Shown: positions 27,397 through 41,236 of the stretch, piece by piece | Numbering within the stretch: the first letter of the stretch is position 1 | Layout of the letters: every line of letters begins with the position of its first letter | Source: Urechis unicinctus | Taxonomy: Eukaryota; Annelida; Polychaeta; Xenopneusta; Urechidae | Length of the DNA stretch: 64,000 bases | Assembly (NCBI GenBank): GCA_034190875.2 | Contig: JAXDRA010000340.1 | Coordinates: forward strand, 1 to 64,000 | Direction: 5' to 3' | The notes under the pieces: generated by a model | What the model was told of the DNA's origin: nothing | The model's database searches: none | Seen by the model: the letters and a program-made list of their open reading frames with translations, nothing else | Program-made: the position numbers and the translations under genes

Positions 27397-29299
27397 ATGC
27401 GTGCATATATATCCTTATACTCACGTAAAGGTGCCTTTTCGTGCGTGTACGTGCCTATAAGGACGTAAATGTGCGTATAAGTGCGTGTTCGTACTCGTGC
27501 GTATGCTTGCGTTAATTTCCGTATGCGTGCGAATACTTACTTGTTTGTACATCTACATACGTATATGATCGTATATTTGCATATATGTACGTATGCGTAC
27601 GTTTTTGTATGCGTGCGTTTATTTCCGTATGCGTGCTGATACTTGCTTCTTCGTATATGTGCGGATATTTCTGATTTGTACATACGTTTACGTGCGGATT
27701 TAACCGTATTGTACATACATATACGTGCGTATATATCCGTATACTCACGTATAGGTGCCTTTTCGTGTGTGTACGTGCCTATAAGGACTTAAATGTGCGT
27801 ATAAGTGCGTGTTCGTACTCGTGCGTATGCGTGCGTTAATTTCCTTATGCGTGCGAATACTTACTTGTTTGTGCAACTACATGCGTATTTGTTCGTATAT
27901 TTGCATATATGTACGTATGCGTACGTTTTTTTGTATGCGTGCGTTTATTTCCGTATGCTTGCAAATACTTACATCTTAGTGCGTATTTATTCTTATATTT
28001 GCATATATGTACGTATGCGTACGTTTTTGTATGCTTGCGTTTTATTTCCGTATGCGTGCTAATAATTATATGTTTGTGCATTTACATGCGTATTTGTTCG
28101 TATTATTGCATATATGTACCTATGCGTCCGTTTTTGTATGCGTGCGGCTATTTCCGTAGGCGTGCTAATACTTGCTTCTTCGTATATGTGCTGATATTTC
28201 TGATTTGTACATACGTTTACGTGCGGATTTAACCGTATTGTGCATACGTATGCGTGCATATATATCCTTATACTCTCACGTAAAGGTGCCTTTTCGTGCG
28301 TGTACGTGCCTATAAGGACGTAAATGTGCGTATAAGTGCGTGTTCGTACTCGTGCGTATGCGTGCGTTAATTTCCGTATGCGTGCGAATACTTACTTGTT
28401 TGTACATCTACAAACGTATATGATCGTATATTTGCATATATGTACGTATGCGTACGTTTTTTTGTATGCGTGCGTTTATTTCCGTATGCGTGCTGATACT
28501 TTCTTTTTCGTATATGTGCGGATATTTCTGATTTGTACATACGTTTACGTGCGGATTTAACCGTATTGTGCATACGTATGCGCGTGCATATATATATCCT
28601 TATACTTACGTAAGGTGCCTTTTCGTGCGTGTACGTGCCTATAAGGACTTAAATGTGCGTATAAGTGCGTGTTCGTACTCGTGCGTGTGCGTGCGTTATT
28701 TCCGTTTTTGCGTGCGAATACTTACTTGTTTGTACATCTACAAACGTATATGATCGTATATTTGCATATATGTACGTATGCGTACGTTTTTGTATGCGTG
28801 CGTTTATTTCCGTATGCGTGCTAATACTTTCTTTTTCGTATATGTGACGGATATTTCTGATTTGTACAAACGTTTTACGTGCGGATTTAACCGTATTGTG
28901 TGCATACGTAAGCGTATATGTGATATATATCCTTATACTCACGTAAAGGTGCCGTTTCGTGCGTGCGTGCATGCCTATAAGGACACGTTAAATGTGCGTA
29001 TAAGGTGCGTGTTCGTACTGCGTTCGTGCGTATGCGTGCGTTAATTTCCGTATGCGTGCGAATACTTACATGTTTGTGCATCTACATGCGTATTTGTTCG
29101 TATATTTGCATATATATACGTATGCGTACGTTTTTTTATGCGTGCGTTTATTTCCGTATGCTTGCAAATACTTACATGTTTGTGCATCTACATGCGTATT
29201 TTTGGTATATTTGCATATATGTACGTATGCGTACGTTTTTGTATGCGTGCGTTTATTTCCGTATGCTTGCAAATACTTACATCTTAGTGCGTATTTATT
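27397..29299 (+). repeat. Clean array block after the inversion
   Basis: Headers at 27397, 27721 (hybrid C'), 28250, 28578 and 28910 give spacings of 324, 529, 328 and 332 bp, ending in a shortened long-form unit. Small T-run length changes appear, for example at 27926 and 28458. Confidence 0.9.
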
Positions 29300-30085
29300 C
29301 TTACAGTTGCATATATGTACCTATGCGTTTTTGTATGTTGCGTTTATTTCCTTATGCGTGCAAATACATATGTTTGTGCATCTACATGCGTATTTGTTCG
29401 TATATTTTGCATATATTGTATGCGCGTTTTTTGTATGCGTGCGTTTATTTCGGTATGCGTGCAAATACTTTACATGTTTATGCATCTACATGCGTATTTT
29501 TTGGTATATTTGCATATATGTACGTATGCGTACGTTTTTGTATGCGTGCGTTTATTTCGTATGCTTTTGTACTACATACGTATTTTTATATTTGTATGTA
29601 CGTATGCGTCCGTTTTTTTTTATGCGTGCGTATTGTGCATACGTATGCGTGCATATATATCGTTTTATACTCACGTAAATTGCCGTTTGCGTGTACGTGT
29701 GCATATAAGGATTTGCTCGTATTTATAATGTGCGTATATGCGTGCGTTTATTGCGTGTTGCAAAAACTTCGTGTGCGTATTTGTTCGTATTATTGCATAT
29801 ATGCCTATGCGTCCGTTTAATTTCCGTATGCGTGCGCCGTTATTACTTACTAATGTTTGTACGTATGCGTGCATATATCTACTCACGTAAAGGTGCCTTT
29901 TACGTATATGTGCGTGTTCGTCGTATATTTGCATATATGTTTGTACATCTACGTATTGCGTTTTTTTTGTATGCGTGCGTTTATTTCCGTATGCGTGCTG
30001 ATACTTTCTTTTTCGTATATGTGCGGATTTCTGATTTGTACATACGTTTTTTACGTGCGGATTTTTAACCGTATTGTGCATACGT
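29300..30085 (+). repeat. Disturbed island in the array
   Basis: The long-form unit that starts at 28910 loses register after about 29310. Headers at 29645 and 29865 are damaged and only 220 bp apart. Module fragments joined out of order are frequent from 29560 to 29980. A normal header returns at 30086. Confidence 0.82.
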
Positions 30086-30927
30086 ATGCGTGCATATATA
30101 TCCTTATACTCACGTAAAGGTGCCTTTTCGTGCATGTACGTGCCTATAAGGACTTAAGTGTGCGTATAAGTGCGTGTTCGTACTCGTGCGTATGCGTGCG
30201 TTAATTTCCGTTTGCGTGCGAATACTTACTTGTTTGTACATCTACATGCGTATTTGCTCGTATATTTGCATATATGTACGTATGCGTACGTTTTTGTATG
30301 CGTGCGTTTATTTCCGTATGCGTGCAAATACTTAAATTTGTGCATCTACATGCGTATTTGCTCGTATATTTGCATATATGTACGTATGCGTACGTTTTTG
30401 TATGCGTGCGTTTATTTCCGTATGCTTGCAAAAACTTACATCTTTGTGCGTATTTGTTCGTATTATTGCATATATGTACGTATGCGTACGTTTTTGTATG
30501 CGTGCGTTTATTTCCGTATGCGTGCTAATACTTTCTTTTTCGTATATGTGCGGATATTTCTGATTTGTACATACTTTTACGTGCGGATTTAACCGTATTG
30601 TGCATACGTAAGCGTGCATATATATCCTTATACTCACGTAAAGGTGCCTTTTCGTGCGTGTACGTGCCTATAAGGACTTAAATGTGCGTATAAGTGCGTG
30701 TTCGTACTCGTGCGTATGTGTGCGTTAATTTCCGTATGCGTGCGAATACTTACTTGTTTGTACATCTACAAACGTATATGATCGTATATTTGCATATATG
30801 TACGTATGCGTACGTTTTTGTATGCGTGCGTTTATTTCCGTATGCGTGCAAATACTTACATGTTTGTGCATCTACATGCGTATTTGCTCGTATATTTGCA
30901 TATATGTACGTATGCGTACGTTTTTGT

Positions 30928-31023
30928 ATGCGTGCGTTTATTTCCGTATGCTTGCAAAAACTTACATCTTTGTGCGTATTTGTTCGTATTATTGCATATA
31001 TGTACCTATGCGTCCGTTTTTGT
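30928..31023 (+). repeat. Module M3, reference copy (96-bp expansion module)
   Basis: A 96-bp module reading gcttgcaaaaacttacatct, then ttgtgcgtatttgttcg, then tattattgcatatatgtacc and tatgcgtccg. It normally comes last before a B module that starts with gcggctatttcc. Because M3 and M4 share their 3' half, one probably arose from the other by recombination (inference). Confidence 0.88.
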
Positions 31024-33144
31024 ATGCGTGCGGCTATTTCCGTATGCGTGCTAATACTTGCTTCTTCGTATATGTGCGGATATTTCTGATTTGTACATAC
31101 GTTTACGTGCGGATTTAACCGTATTGTACATACATATACGCGTGTATATATCCGTATACTTACGTATAGGTGCCTTTTCGTTCGTGATCGTTCCTATACG
31201 GAATTAAATGTGCACATAAGTGCGTGTTCGTACTCGTGCGTATGCGTGCGTTAATTTCCGTATGCGTGAGAATACTTACTTGTTTGTACATCTACATACG
31301 TATATGATCGTATATTTGCATATATGTACGTATGCGTACGTTTTTGTATGCGTGCGTTTATTTCCGTATGCGCAAATAATACTTGGTTCTTCGTTTATGT
31401 GCGGATATTTAGGTATTTGCACATACGCATAAGTGCGGATTTAACAGCTTTGTACATACGTATACGTGCGTATATATCTTTATGCTCATGTATAGGTGCT
31501 TTTCGTACGTGTACGTGCCTATAATGACTTAAATGTGCGTATTATTGCATTTTGTAATCGTGCGTATGCGTGCGTTAATTTCCGTATGCTTGCAAATACT
31601 TACATGTTTTTGTGCATGCGTTTGTTCGTATTATTGCATATATGTACGTATGCGTCCGTTTTTGTATGCGTGCGGCTATTTCCGTATGCGTGCTAATACT
31701 TGCTTCTTCGCATATGTGAGGATATTTCTGATTTGTACATACGTTTACGTGCGGATTTAACCGTATTGTGCATACGTAAGCGTGCATATATATCCTTATA
31801 CTCACGTAAAGGTGCCTTTTCGTGCGTGTACGTGCCTATAAGGACTTAAATGTGCGTATACGTGCGTGTTCGTACTCGTGCGTATGTGTGCGTTAATTTC
31901 CGTATGCGAGCGAATACTTACATGTTTGTGCATCTACATGCGTATTTGTTCGTATATTTGCATATATATACGTATGCGTACGTTTTTTTATGCGTGCGTT
32001 TATTTCCGTATGCGTGCAAATACTTACATGTTTGTGCATCTACATGCGTATTTTTTGGTATATTTGCATATATGTACGTATGCGTACGTTTTTGTATGCG
32101 TGCGTTTATTTCCGTATGCTTGCAAATACTTACATCTTAGTGCGTATTTATTCTTACAGTTGCATATATGTACCTATGCGTCCGTTTTTGTATGTGTGCG
32201 TTTATTTCCTTATGCGTGCAAATACTTACATGTTTGTGCATCTACATGCGTATTTGTTCGTATATTTGCATATATGTACGTATGCGTTCGTTTTTGTATG
32301 CGTGCGTTTATTTCCGTATGCGTGCAAATACTTACATGTTTGTGCATCTACATGCGTATTTTTTGGTATATTTGCATATATGTACGTATGCGTACGTTTT
32401 TGTATGCGTGCGTTTATTTCCGTATGCTTGCAAAAAACTTGTTTGTACATCTTTGTGCGTATTTGTTCGTATTATTGCATATATGTACCTATGCGTCCGT
32501 TTTTGTATGCGTGCGGCTATTTCCGTATGCGTGCTAATACTTGCTTCTTCGTATATGTGCCGATATTTCTGATTTGTACATACGTTTACGTGCGGATTTA
32601 ACCGTATTGTGCATACGTATGCGTGCATATATATCCTTATACTCACGTAAAGGTGCCTTTTCGTGCGTGTACGTGCCTATAAGGACTTAAATGTGCGTAT
32701 AAGTGCGTGTTCGTACTCGTGCGTATGCGTGCGTTAATTTCCGTATGCGTGCGAATACTTACTTGTTTGTACATCTACAAACGTATATGATCGTATATTT
32801 GCATATATGTACGTATGCGTACGTTTTTGTATGCGTGCGTTTATTTCCGTATGCGTGCAAATACTTACATGTTTGTGCATCTACATGCGTATTTGCTCGT
32901 ATATTTGCATATATGTACGTATGCGTACGTTTTTGTATGCGTGCGTTTATTTCCGTATGCTTGCAAAAACTTACATCTTTGTGCGTATTTGTTCGTATTA
33001 TTGCATATATGTACCTATGCGTCCGTTTTTGTATGCGTGCGTTTATTTCCGTATGCGTGCTAATACTTTCTTTTTCGTATATGTGCGGATATTTCTGATT
33101 TGTACATACGTTTACGTGCGGATTTAACCGTATTGTGCATACGT

Positions 33145-33564
33145 AAGCGTGCATATATATCTTTATACTCACGTAAAGGTGCCTTTTCGTGCGTGTACGT
33201 GCCTATAAGGACTTAAATGTGCGTATAAGTGCGTTTTCGTACTCGTGCGTATGTGTGCGTTAATTTCCGTATGCGTGCGAATACTTACATGTTTGTACAT
33301 CTACAAACGTATATGATTGTATATTTGCATATATGTACGTATGCGTACGTTTTTGTATGCGTGCGTTTATTTCCGTATGCTTGCAAAAACTTACATCTTT
33401 GTGCGTATTAGTTCGTATTATTGCATATATGTACGTATGCGTACGTTTTTGTATGCGTGCGTTTATTTCCGTATGCGTGCTAATACTTTCTTTTTCGTAT
33501 ATGTGCGGATATTTCTGATTTGTACATACGTTTACGTGCGGATTTAACCGTATTGTGCATACGT
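33145..33564 (+). repeat. 420-bp unit, first copy of a very recent tandem duplication
   Basis: The unit C+A+M3-like+B of 420 bp (324 + 96) is followed at 33565 by a unit with the same rare tags: ctttatactcacg in place of ccttatactcacg, and gcgttttcgtactcg in place of gcgtgttcgtactcg. From about 33025 to 33296 the sequence is identical to the stretch 420 bp downstream. Confidence 0.9.
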
Positions 33565-36414
33565 AAGCGTGCATATATATCTTTATACTCACGTAAAGGT
33601 GCCTTTTCGTGCGTGTACGTGCCTATAAGGACTTAAATGTGCGTATAAGTGCGTTTTCGTACTCGTGCGTATGTGTGCGTTAATTTCCGTATGCGTGCGA
33701 ATACTTACATGTTTGTGCATCTAAATGCGTATTTGTTCGTATATTTGCATATATATACGTATACGTACGTTTTTGTATGCGTGCGTTTATTTCCGTATGC
33801 GTGCAAATACTTACATGTTTGTGCATCTACATGCGTATTTGCTCGTATATTTGCATATATGTACGTATGCGTACGTTTTTGTATGCGTGCGCGTTATTTC
33901 CGTATGCTTGCAAAAAACTTACATCTTTGTGCGTATTTGTTCGTATTATTGCATATATGTACCTATGCGTACGTTTTTGTATGCTCGCGGCTATTTCCGT
34001 ATGCGTGCTAATACTTGCTTCTTCGTATATGTGCGGATATTTCTGATTTGTACATACGTTTACGTGCGGATTTAACCGTATTGTACATACATATACGTGC
34101 GTATATATCCGTATACTTACGTATAGGTGCCTTTTCGTTCGTGATCGTTCCTATACGGAATTAAATGTGCACATAAGTGCGTGTTCGTACTCGTGCGTAT
34201 GCGTGCGTTAATTTCCGTATGCGTGAGAATACTTACTTGTTTGTACATCTACATACGTATATGATCGTATATTTGCATATATGTGCGTATGCGTACGTTT
34301 TTGTATGCGTGCGTTTATTTCCGTATGCGCGCATATACTTGGTTCTTCGTTTATGTGCGGATATTTAGGTATTGCACATACGCATAAGTGCGGATTTAAC
34401 AGCTTTGTACATACATATACGTGCGTATATATCTTTATGCTCATGTATAGGTGCTTTTCGTACGTGTACGTGCCTATAATGACTTAAATGTGCGTATTAT
34501 TGCATTTTGTAATCGTGCGTATGCGTGCGTTAATTTCCGTATGCTTGCAAATACTTACATCTTTGTGCATGCATATATTTGTTCGTATTATTGCATATAT
34601 GTACGTATGCGTCCGTTTTTGTATGCGTGCGGCTATTTCCGTATGCGTGCTAATACTTGCTTCTTCGTATATGTGCGGATATTTCTGATTTGTACATACG
34701 TTTACGTGCGGATTAACCGTATTGTACATACATATACGTGCGTATATATCCGTATACTCACGTAAGGTGCCTTTTCGTGTGTGTACGTGCCTATAAGGAC
34801 TTAAATGTGCGTATAAGTGCGTGTTCGTACTCGTGCGTATGCGTGCGTTAATTTCCTTATGCGTGCGAATACTTACTTGTTTGTGCAATCTACATGCGTA
34901 TTTGTTCGTATATTTGCATATATGTACGTATGCGTACGTTTTTGTATGCGCATGCGTTTATTTCCGTATGCTTGCAAATACTTACATCTTAGTGCGTATT
35001 TATTCTTATATTTGCATGTATGTACGTATGCGTACGTTTTTGTATGCTTGCGTTTATTTCCGTATGCGTGCTAATAATTATATGTTTGTGCATTTACATG
35101 CGTATTTGTTCGTATTATTGCATATATGTACCTATGCGTCCGTTTTTGTATGCGTGCGGCTATTTCCGTAGGCGTGCTAATACTTGCTTCTTCGTATATG
35201 TGCTGATATTTCTGATTTGTACATACGTTTACGTGCGGATTTAACCGTATTGTCCATACGTATGCGTGCATATATATCCTTATACTCACGTAAAGGTGCC
35301 TTTTCGTGCGTGTACGTGCCTATAAGGACTTAAATGTGCGTATAAGTGCGTGTTCGTACTCGTGCGTATGCGTGCGTTAATTTCCGTATGCGAGCGAATA
35401 CTTACATGTTTGTGCATCTACATGCGTATTTGTTCATATATTTGCATATATATACGTATGCGTACTTTTTTTTATGCGTGCGTTTATTTCCGTATGCGTG
35501 CAAATACTTCCATGTTTGTGCATCTACATGCGTATTTTTGGTATATTTGCATATATGTACGTATGCGTACGTTTTTGTATGCGTGCGTTTATTTCCGTAT
35601 ATGCTTGTAAATACTTGCATCTTAGTGCGTATTTATTCTTACATTTGCATATATGTACCTATGCGTCCGTTTTGTTGTATGCGTGCGTTTATTTCCTTAT
35701 GCGTGCAAATACTTACATGTTTGTGCATCTACATGCGTATTTGTTCGTATATTTGCATATATGTACGTATGCGTACGTTTTTGTATGCGTGCGTTTATTT
35801 CCGTATGCGTGCAAATACTTACATGTTTGTGCATCTACATGCGTATTTTTTGGTATATTTGCATATATGTACGTATGCGTACGTTTTTGTATGCGTGCGT
35901 TTATTTCCGTATGCTTGCAAATACTTACATGTTTGTGCATCTACATGCGTATTTGCTCGTATATTTGCATATATGTACGTATGCGTCCGTTTTTGTATGC
36001 GTGCGTTTATTTCCGTATGCTTGCAAAAACTTACATCTTTGTGCGTATTTGTTCGTATTATTGCATATATGTACGTATGCGTACGTTTTGTATGCGTTGT
36101 ATGCGTGCGTTTATTTCCGTATGCGTGCAAATACTTACATGTTTGTGCATCTACATGCGTATTTGCTCGTATATTTGCATATATGTACGTATGCGTACGT
36201 TTTTGTATGCGTGCGTTTATTTCCGTATGCTTGCAAAAACTTACATCTTTGTGCGTATTTGTTCGTATTATTGCATATATGTACCTATGCGTCCGTTTTT
36301 GTATGCGTGCGGCTATTTCCGTATGCGTGCTAATACTTGCTTCTTCGTATATGTGCGGATATTTCTGATTTGTACATACGTTTACGTGCGGATTTAACCG
36401 TATTGTACATACAT

Positions 36415-36520
36415 ATACGTGCGTATATATCCGTATACTTACGTATAGGTGCCTTTTCGTTCGTGATCGTTCCTATACGGAATTAAATGTGCACATAAGT
36501 GCGTGTTCGTACTCGTGCGT
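36415..36520 (+). repeat. Module C', reference copy (106 bp)
   Basis: A diverged form of the unit header. It opens atacgtgcgtatatatccg, continues tatacttacgtataggtgcc, then gttcgtgatcgttcctatac and ggaattaaatgtgcacataag. Both arms of the inverted repeat have changed together relative to C (tccgtata ... tatacgga), so pairing is kept. Full C' copies start at about 530, 10703, 12863, 31136, 34093, 36415, 45652, 46256, 52636, 58064 and 63341. Hybrids joining half of C' to half of C start at 21917, 27721, 34734, 51448, 53273 and 58707. Confidence 0.9.
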
Positions 36521-36626
36521 ATGCGTGCGTTAATTTCCGTATGCGTGAGAATACTTACTTGTTTGTGCATCTACATACGTATATGATCGTATATTTGCAT
36601 ATATGTACGTATGCGTACGTTTTTGT

Positions 36627-36738
36627 ATGCGTGCGTTTATTTCCGTATGCGCGCAAATACTTGGTTCTTCGTTTATGTGCGGATATTTCGGTATTGCACA
36701 TACGCATAAGTGCGAATTTAACAGCTTTGTACATACGT
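36627..36738 (+). repeat. Module B2, reference copy (112 bp)
   Basis: A second type of closing module, reading cgcaaatacttggttcttcg, tttatgtgcggatatttcgg, tattgcacatacgcataagt, gcggatttaacagctttg. It follows an A module whose start reads atgcgtgagaatactt, and it is followed directly by C'' in every clean copy I examined. B2 is close in length to B but differs at many sites, so it represents an old split within the array. Confidence 0.9.
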
Positions 36739-36842
36739 ATACGTGCGTATATATCTTTATGCTCATGTATAGGTGCTTTTCGTACGTGTACGTGCCTATA
36801 ATGACTTAAATGTGCGTATTATTGCATTTTGTAATCGTGCGT
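36739..36842 (+). repeat. Module C'', reference copy (104 bp)
   Basis: A third header subfamily. It reads tatatctttatgctcatg, tataggtgcttttcgtac, gcctataatgacttaaatg, then tattattgcattttgtaatc in place of the usual end. Copies start at 21595, 31462, 34417, 36739, 44301, 45976, 46580, 51771, 52961 and 58393, and at 25727 on the minus strand inside the inversion. The 8-bp inverted repeat of C is only partly kept here: one mismatch and one G-T pair. Confidence 0.9.
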
Positions 36843-39800
36843 ATGCGTGCGTTAATTTCCGTATGCGTGCGAATGCTAACATCTTTGTGCACCTACATGC
36901 GTATTTGTTCGTATATTTGCATTTATGTACGTATGCGTACGTTTTTGTATGCGTGCGTTTATTTCCGTATGCGTGCTAATACTTTCTTTTTCGTATATGT
37001 GAGGATATTTCTGATTTGTACATACGTTTACGTGCGGATTTAACCGTATTGTGCATACGTATGCGTGCATATATATCCTTATACTCACGTAAAGGTGCCT
37101 TTTCGTGCGTGTACGTGCCTATAAGGACTTAAATGTGCGTATAAGTGCGTGTTCGTACTCGTGCGTATGTGTGCGTTTAATTTCCGTATGCGTGCGAATA
37201 CTTACTTGTTTGTGCATCTACATGCGTATTTGTTCGTATATTTGCATATATGTACGTATGCGTACTTTTTGTATGCGTGCGTTTATTTCCGTATGCGTGC
37301 AAATACTTACATGTTTGTGCATCTACATGCGTATTTTTTTGGTATATTTGCATATATGTACGTATGCGTACGTTTTTTGTATGCGTGCGTTTATTTCCGT
37401 ATGCTTGCAATACTTACATCTTTGTGCGTATTTATTCTTACAGTATTATTGCATATATGTACCTATGCGTCCGTTTTTGTATGCGTGCGTTTATTTCCGT
37501 ATGCGTGCAAATACATACATGTTTGTGCATCTACATGCGTATTTGTTCGTATATTTGCATATATACGTATGCGTTCGTTTTTGTATGCGTGCGTTTATTT
37601 CCGTATGCGTGCAAATACTTACATGTTTGTGCATCTACAGGTGCCTTTTTTGGTATATTTGCATATATGTACGTATGCGTGTTCGTTTTTGTATGCGTGC
37701 GTTTATTTCCGTATGCTTGCAAAATACTTACATGTTTGTGCATCTACATGCGTATTTTTCGTATATATTTGCATATATGTACGTATGCGTACGTTTTTGT
37801 ATGCGTGCGTTTATTTCCGTATGCGTGCAAAAACTTTTCGTGCATCTTTGTGCGTATTTGTTCGTATTATTGCATATATGTACGTATTACGTTTTTTGTA
37901 TGCGTGCGGCTATTTCCGTATGCTTATAATACTTGCTTCTTCGTATATCACGTATTTCTGATTTGTACGTACGTTTACGTGCGGATTTAACCGTATTGTG
38001 CATACGTATGCGTGCATATATATCCTTATACTCACGTAAAGGTGCCTTTTCGTGCGTGTACGTGCCTATAAGGACTTAAGTGTGCGTATAAGTGCGTGTT
38101 CGTACTCGTGCGAATGCGTGCGTTAATTTCCGTTTGCGTGCGAATACTTACTTGTTTGTACATCTACAAACGTATATGATCGTATATTTGCATATATGTA
38201 CGTATGCGTACGTTTTTGTATGCGTGCGTTTATTTCCGTATGCGTGCTAATACTTTCTTTTTCGTATATGTGCGGATATTTCTGATTTGTACATACGTTT
38301 TTTACGTGCGGATTTAAACCGTATTGTGCATACGTATGCGTGCATATATATCCTTATACTCACGTAAAGGTGCCTTTTCGTGCGTGTACGTGCCTATAAG
38401 GACTTAAATGTGCGTATAAGTGCGTGTTCGTACTCGTGCGTATGCGTGCGTTTATTTCCGTATGCGTGCAAATACTTACATGTTTGTGCATCTACATGCG
38501 TATTTGTTTCGTATATTTGCATATATGTACGTATGCGTACTTTTTTTGTATGCGTGCGTTTATTTCCGTATGCGTGCAAATACTTACATGTTTGTGCATC
38601 TACATGCGTATTTTTTGGTATATTTGCATATATGTACGTATGCGTACGTTTTTTGTATGCGTGCGTTTATTTCCGTATGCTTGCAAATACTTACATCTTT
38701 AGTGCGTATTTATTCTTATTATTTGCATATATGTACCTATGCGTCCGTTTTTGTATGTGTGCGTTAATTTCCGTATGCGTGCAAATACTTACATTTTTTG
38801 TGCATCTACATGCGTATTTGTTCGTATATTTGCATATATATACGTACGTATGCGTACGTTTTTGTATGCGTGCGTTTATTTCCGTATGCGTGCAAATACT
38901 TACATGTTTGTGCATCTACATGCGTATTTTTCGTATATTTGCATATATGTACGTATGCGTACGTTTTTTGTATGCGTGCGTTATTTTCCGTATGCGTGCA
39001 AATACTTACATGTTTGTGCATCTACATGCGTATTTGTTCGTATATTTGCATATATGTACGTATGCGTACGTTTTTTGTATGCGTGCGTTTATTTCCGTAT
39101 GCGTGCAAATACTTACATGTTTTCGTATATGTGCGTATTTTTCGGTATATGTGCATATATGTACGTATGCGTACGTTTTTTGTATGCGTGCGTTTACGTC
39201 CGTATGCGTGCAAATACTTACATGTTAGGTGCATTTACATGCGTATTTGCTCGTATATTTGCATATATGTACGTATGCGTGCGTCGTTTTTTGTATGCGT
39301 GCGTTTATTTCCGTATGCTTGCAATAACTTACATCTTTGTGCGTACATGCGTATTGTTCGTATTATTGCATATATGTACGTATGCGTCCGTTTTTGTATG
39401 CGTGCGGCTATTTCCGTATGCGTGCTAATACTTGCTTCTTCGTATATGTGCGGATATTTCTGATTTGTACATACGTTTACGTGCGGATTTAACCGTATTG
39501 TGCATACGTATGCGTGCGTATATATCCTTATATACTCACGTAAAGGTGCCTTTTCGTGCGTGTACGTGCCTATAAGGACTTAAATGTGCGTATAAGTGCG
39601 TGTTCGTACTCGTGCGTATGCGTGCGTTAATTTCCGTATGCGTGCGAATACTTACGTTTTGTTTGTATTCTACATACGTATATGTTCGTATATTTGCATA
39701 TATGTACGTATGCGTACGTTTTTGTATGCGTGCGTTTATTTCCGTATGCGTGCAAATACTTACTTTCTTTTTCGTATATGTGCGGATATTTCTGATTTGT

Positions 39801-41020
39801 ACATACGTTTACGTGCGGATTTAAACGTATTGTGCATACGTATGCGTGCATATATATCCTTATACTCACGTAAAGGTGCCTTTTCGTGCGTGTACGTGCC
39901 TATAAGGACTTAAATGTGCGTATAAGTGCGTGTTCGTACTCGTGCGTATGCGTGCGTTAATTTCCGTATGCGTGCGAATACTTACTTGTTTGTACATCTA
40001 CAAACGTATATGTTCGTATATTTGCATATATGTACGTATGCGTACGTTTTTGTATGCGTGCGTTTATTTCCGTATGCGTGCTAATACTTTCTTTTTCGTA
40101 TATGTGCGGATATTTCTGATTTGTACATACGTTTACGTGCGGATTTAACCGTATTGTGCATACGTATGCGTGCATATATATCCTTATACTCACGTAAAGG
40201 TGCCTTTTCGTGCGTGTACGTGCCTATAAGGACTTAAATGTGCGTATAAGTGCGTGTTCGTACTCGTGCGTATGCGTGCGTTAATTTCCGTATGCGTGCG
40301 AATACTTACTTGTTTGTACATCTACATGCGTATTTGTTCGTATATTTGCATATATGTACGTATGCGTACGTTTTTTTGTATGCGTGCGTTTATTTCCGTA
40401 TGCGTGCTAATACTTTCTTTTTCGTATATGTGCGGATATTTCTGATTTGTACATACGTTTACGTGCGGATTTAACCGTATTGTGCATACGTATGCGTGCA
40501 TATATTTCCTTATACTCACGTAAAGGTGCCTTTTTTGTGCGTGTACGTGCCTATAAGGACTTAAATGTGCGTATAAGTGCGTATGCGTACTCGTGCGTAT
40601 GCGTGCGTTTAATTTCCGTATGCGTGCGAATACTTACATGTTTTTGCATCTAAATGCGTATTTGTTCGTATATTTGCATATATATACGTATGCGTACGTT
40701 TTTGTATGCGTGCGTTTATTTCCGTATGCTTGCAAATACTTACATCTTTTGTGCGTATCTACATGCGTATTTGCTCGTATTTGCATATATGTACGTATGC
40801 GTACGTTTTTGTATGCGTGCGTTTATTTCCGTATGCTTGCAAATACTTACATCTTTGTGCGTATTTGTTCGTATTATTGCATATATGTACCTATGCGTCC
40901 GTTTTTGTATGCGTGCGGCTATTTCCGTATGCGTGCTAATACTTGCTTCTTCGTATATGTGCGGATATTTCTGATTTGTACATACGTTTACGTGCGGATT
41001 TAACCGTATTGTGCATACGT

Positions 41021-41104
41021 ATGCGTGCATATATATCCTTATACTCACGTAAAGGTGCCTAAGGACTTAAATGTGCGTATAAGTGCGTGTTCGTACTCGT
41101 GCGT
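41021..41104 (+). repeat. Truncated C module (84 bp)
   Basis: The header reads acgtaaaggtgcctaaggac, with 22 bp missing between the two gtgcct words of a normal C. That removes part of the 3' arm of the inverted repeat. The unit is otherwise regular. Confidence 0.9.
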
Positions 41105-41236
41105 ATGTGTGCGTTAATTTCCGTATGCGTGCGAATACTTACTTGTTTGTGCATCTACATACGTATTTGTTCGTATATTTGCATATATGTACGTATGCGT
41201 ACGTTTTTGTATGCGTGCGTTTATTTCCGTATGCGT

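Larger units (their letters stand above)
36415..37060 (+). repeat. C'-A-B2-C''-A-B cassette, 646 bp, reference copy
   Basis: The modules in order are C' 36415, A with gtgagaatactt 36521, B2 36627, C'' 36739, A 36843 and B 36949. The same cassette, with small changes, begins at 31136, 34093, 45652, 46256, 51448 (hybrid header), 52636 and 58064. In most copies the second A reads gcttgcaaatacttacatc, whereas here it reads gcgaatgctaacatc, as near 44420 and 46705. Confidence 0.9.
30086..41236 (+). repeat. Homogeneous array block
   Basis: Headers start at 30086, 30610, 31136 (C'), 31462 (C''), 31788, 32619, 33145, 33565, 34093 (C'), 34417 (C''), 34734 (hybrid), 35262, 36415 (C'), 36739 (C''), 37061, 38008, 38336, 39510, 39842, 40166, 40492 and 41021. 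Unit lengths follow the ladder of 324 plus multiples of 96 and 106. A short disturbed patch lies at 37840-37960. Confidence 0.93.
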
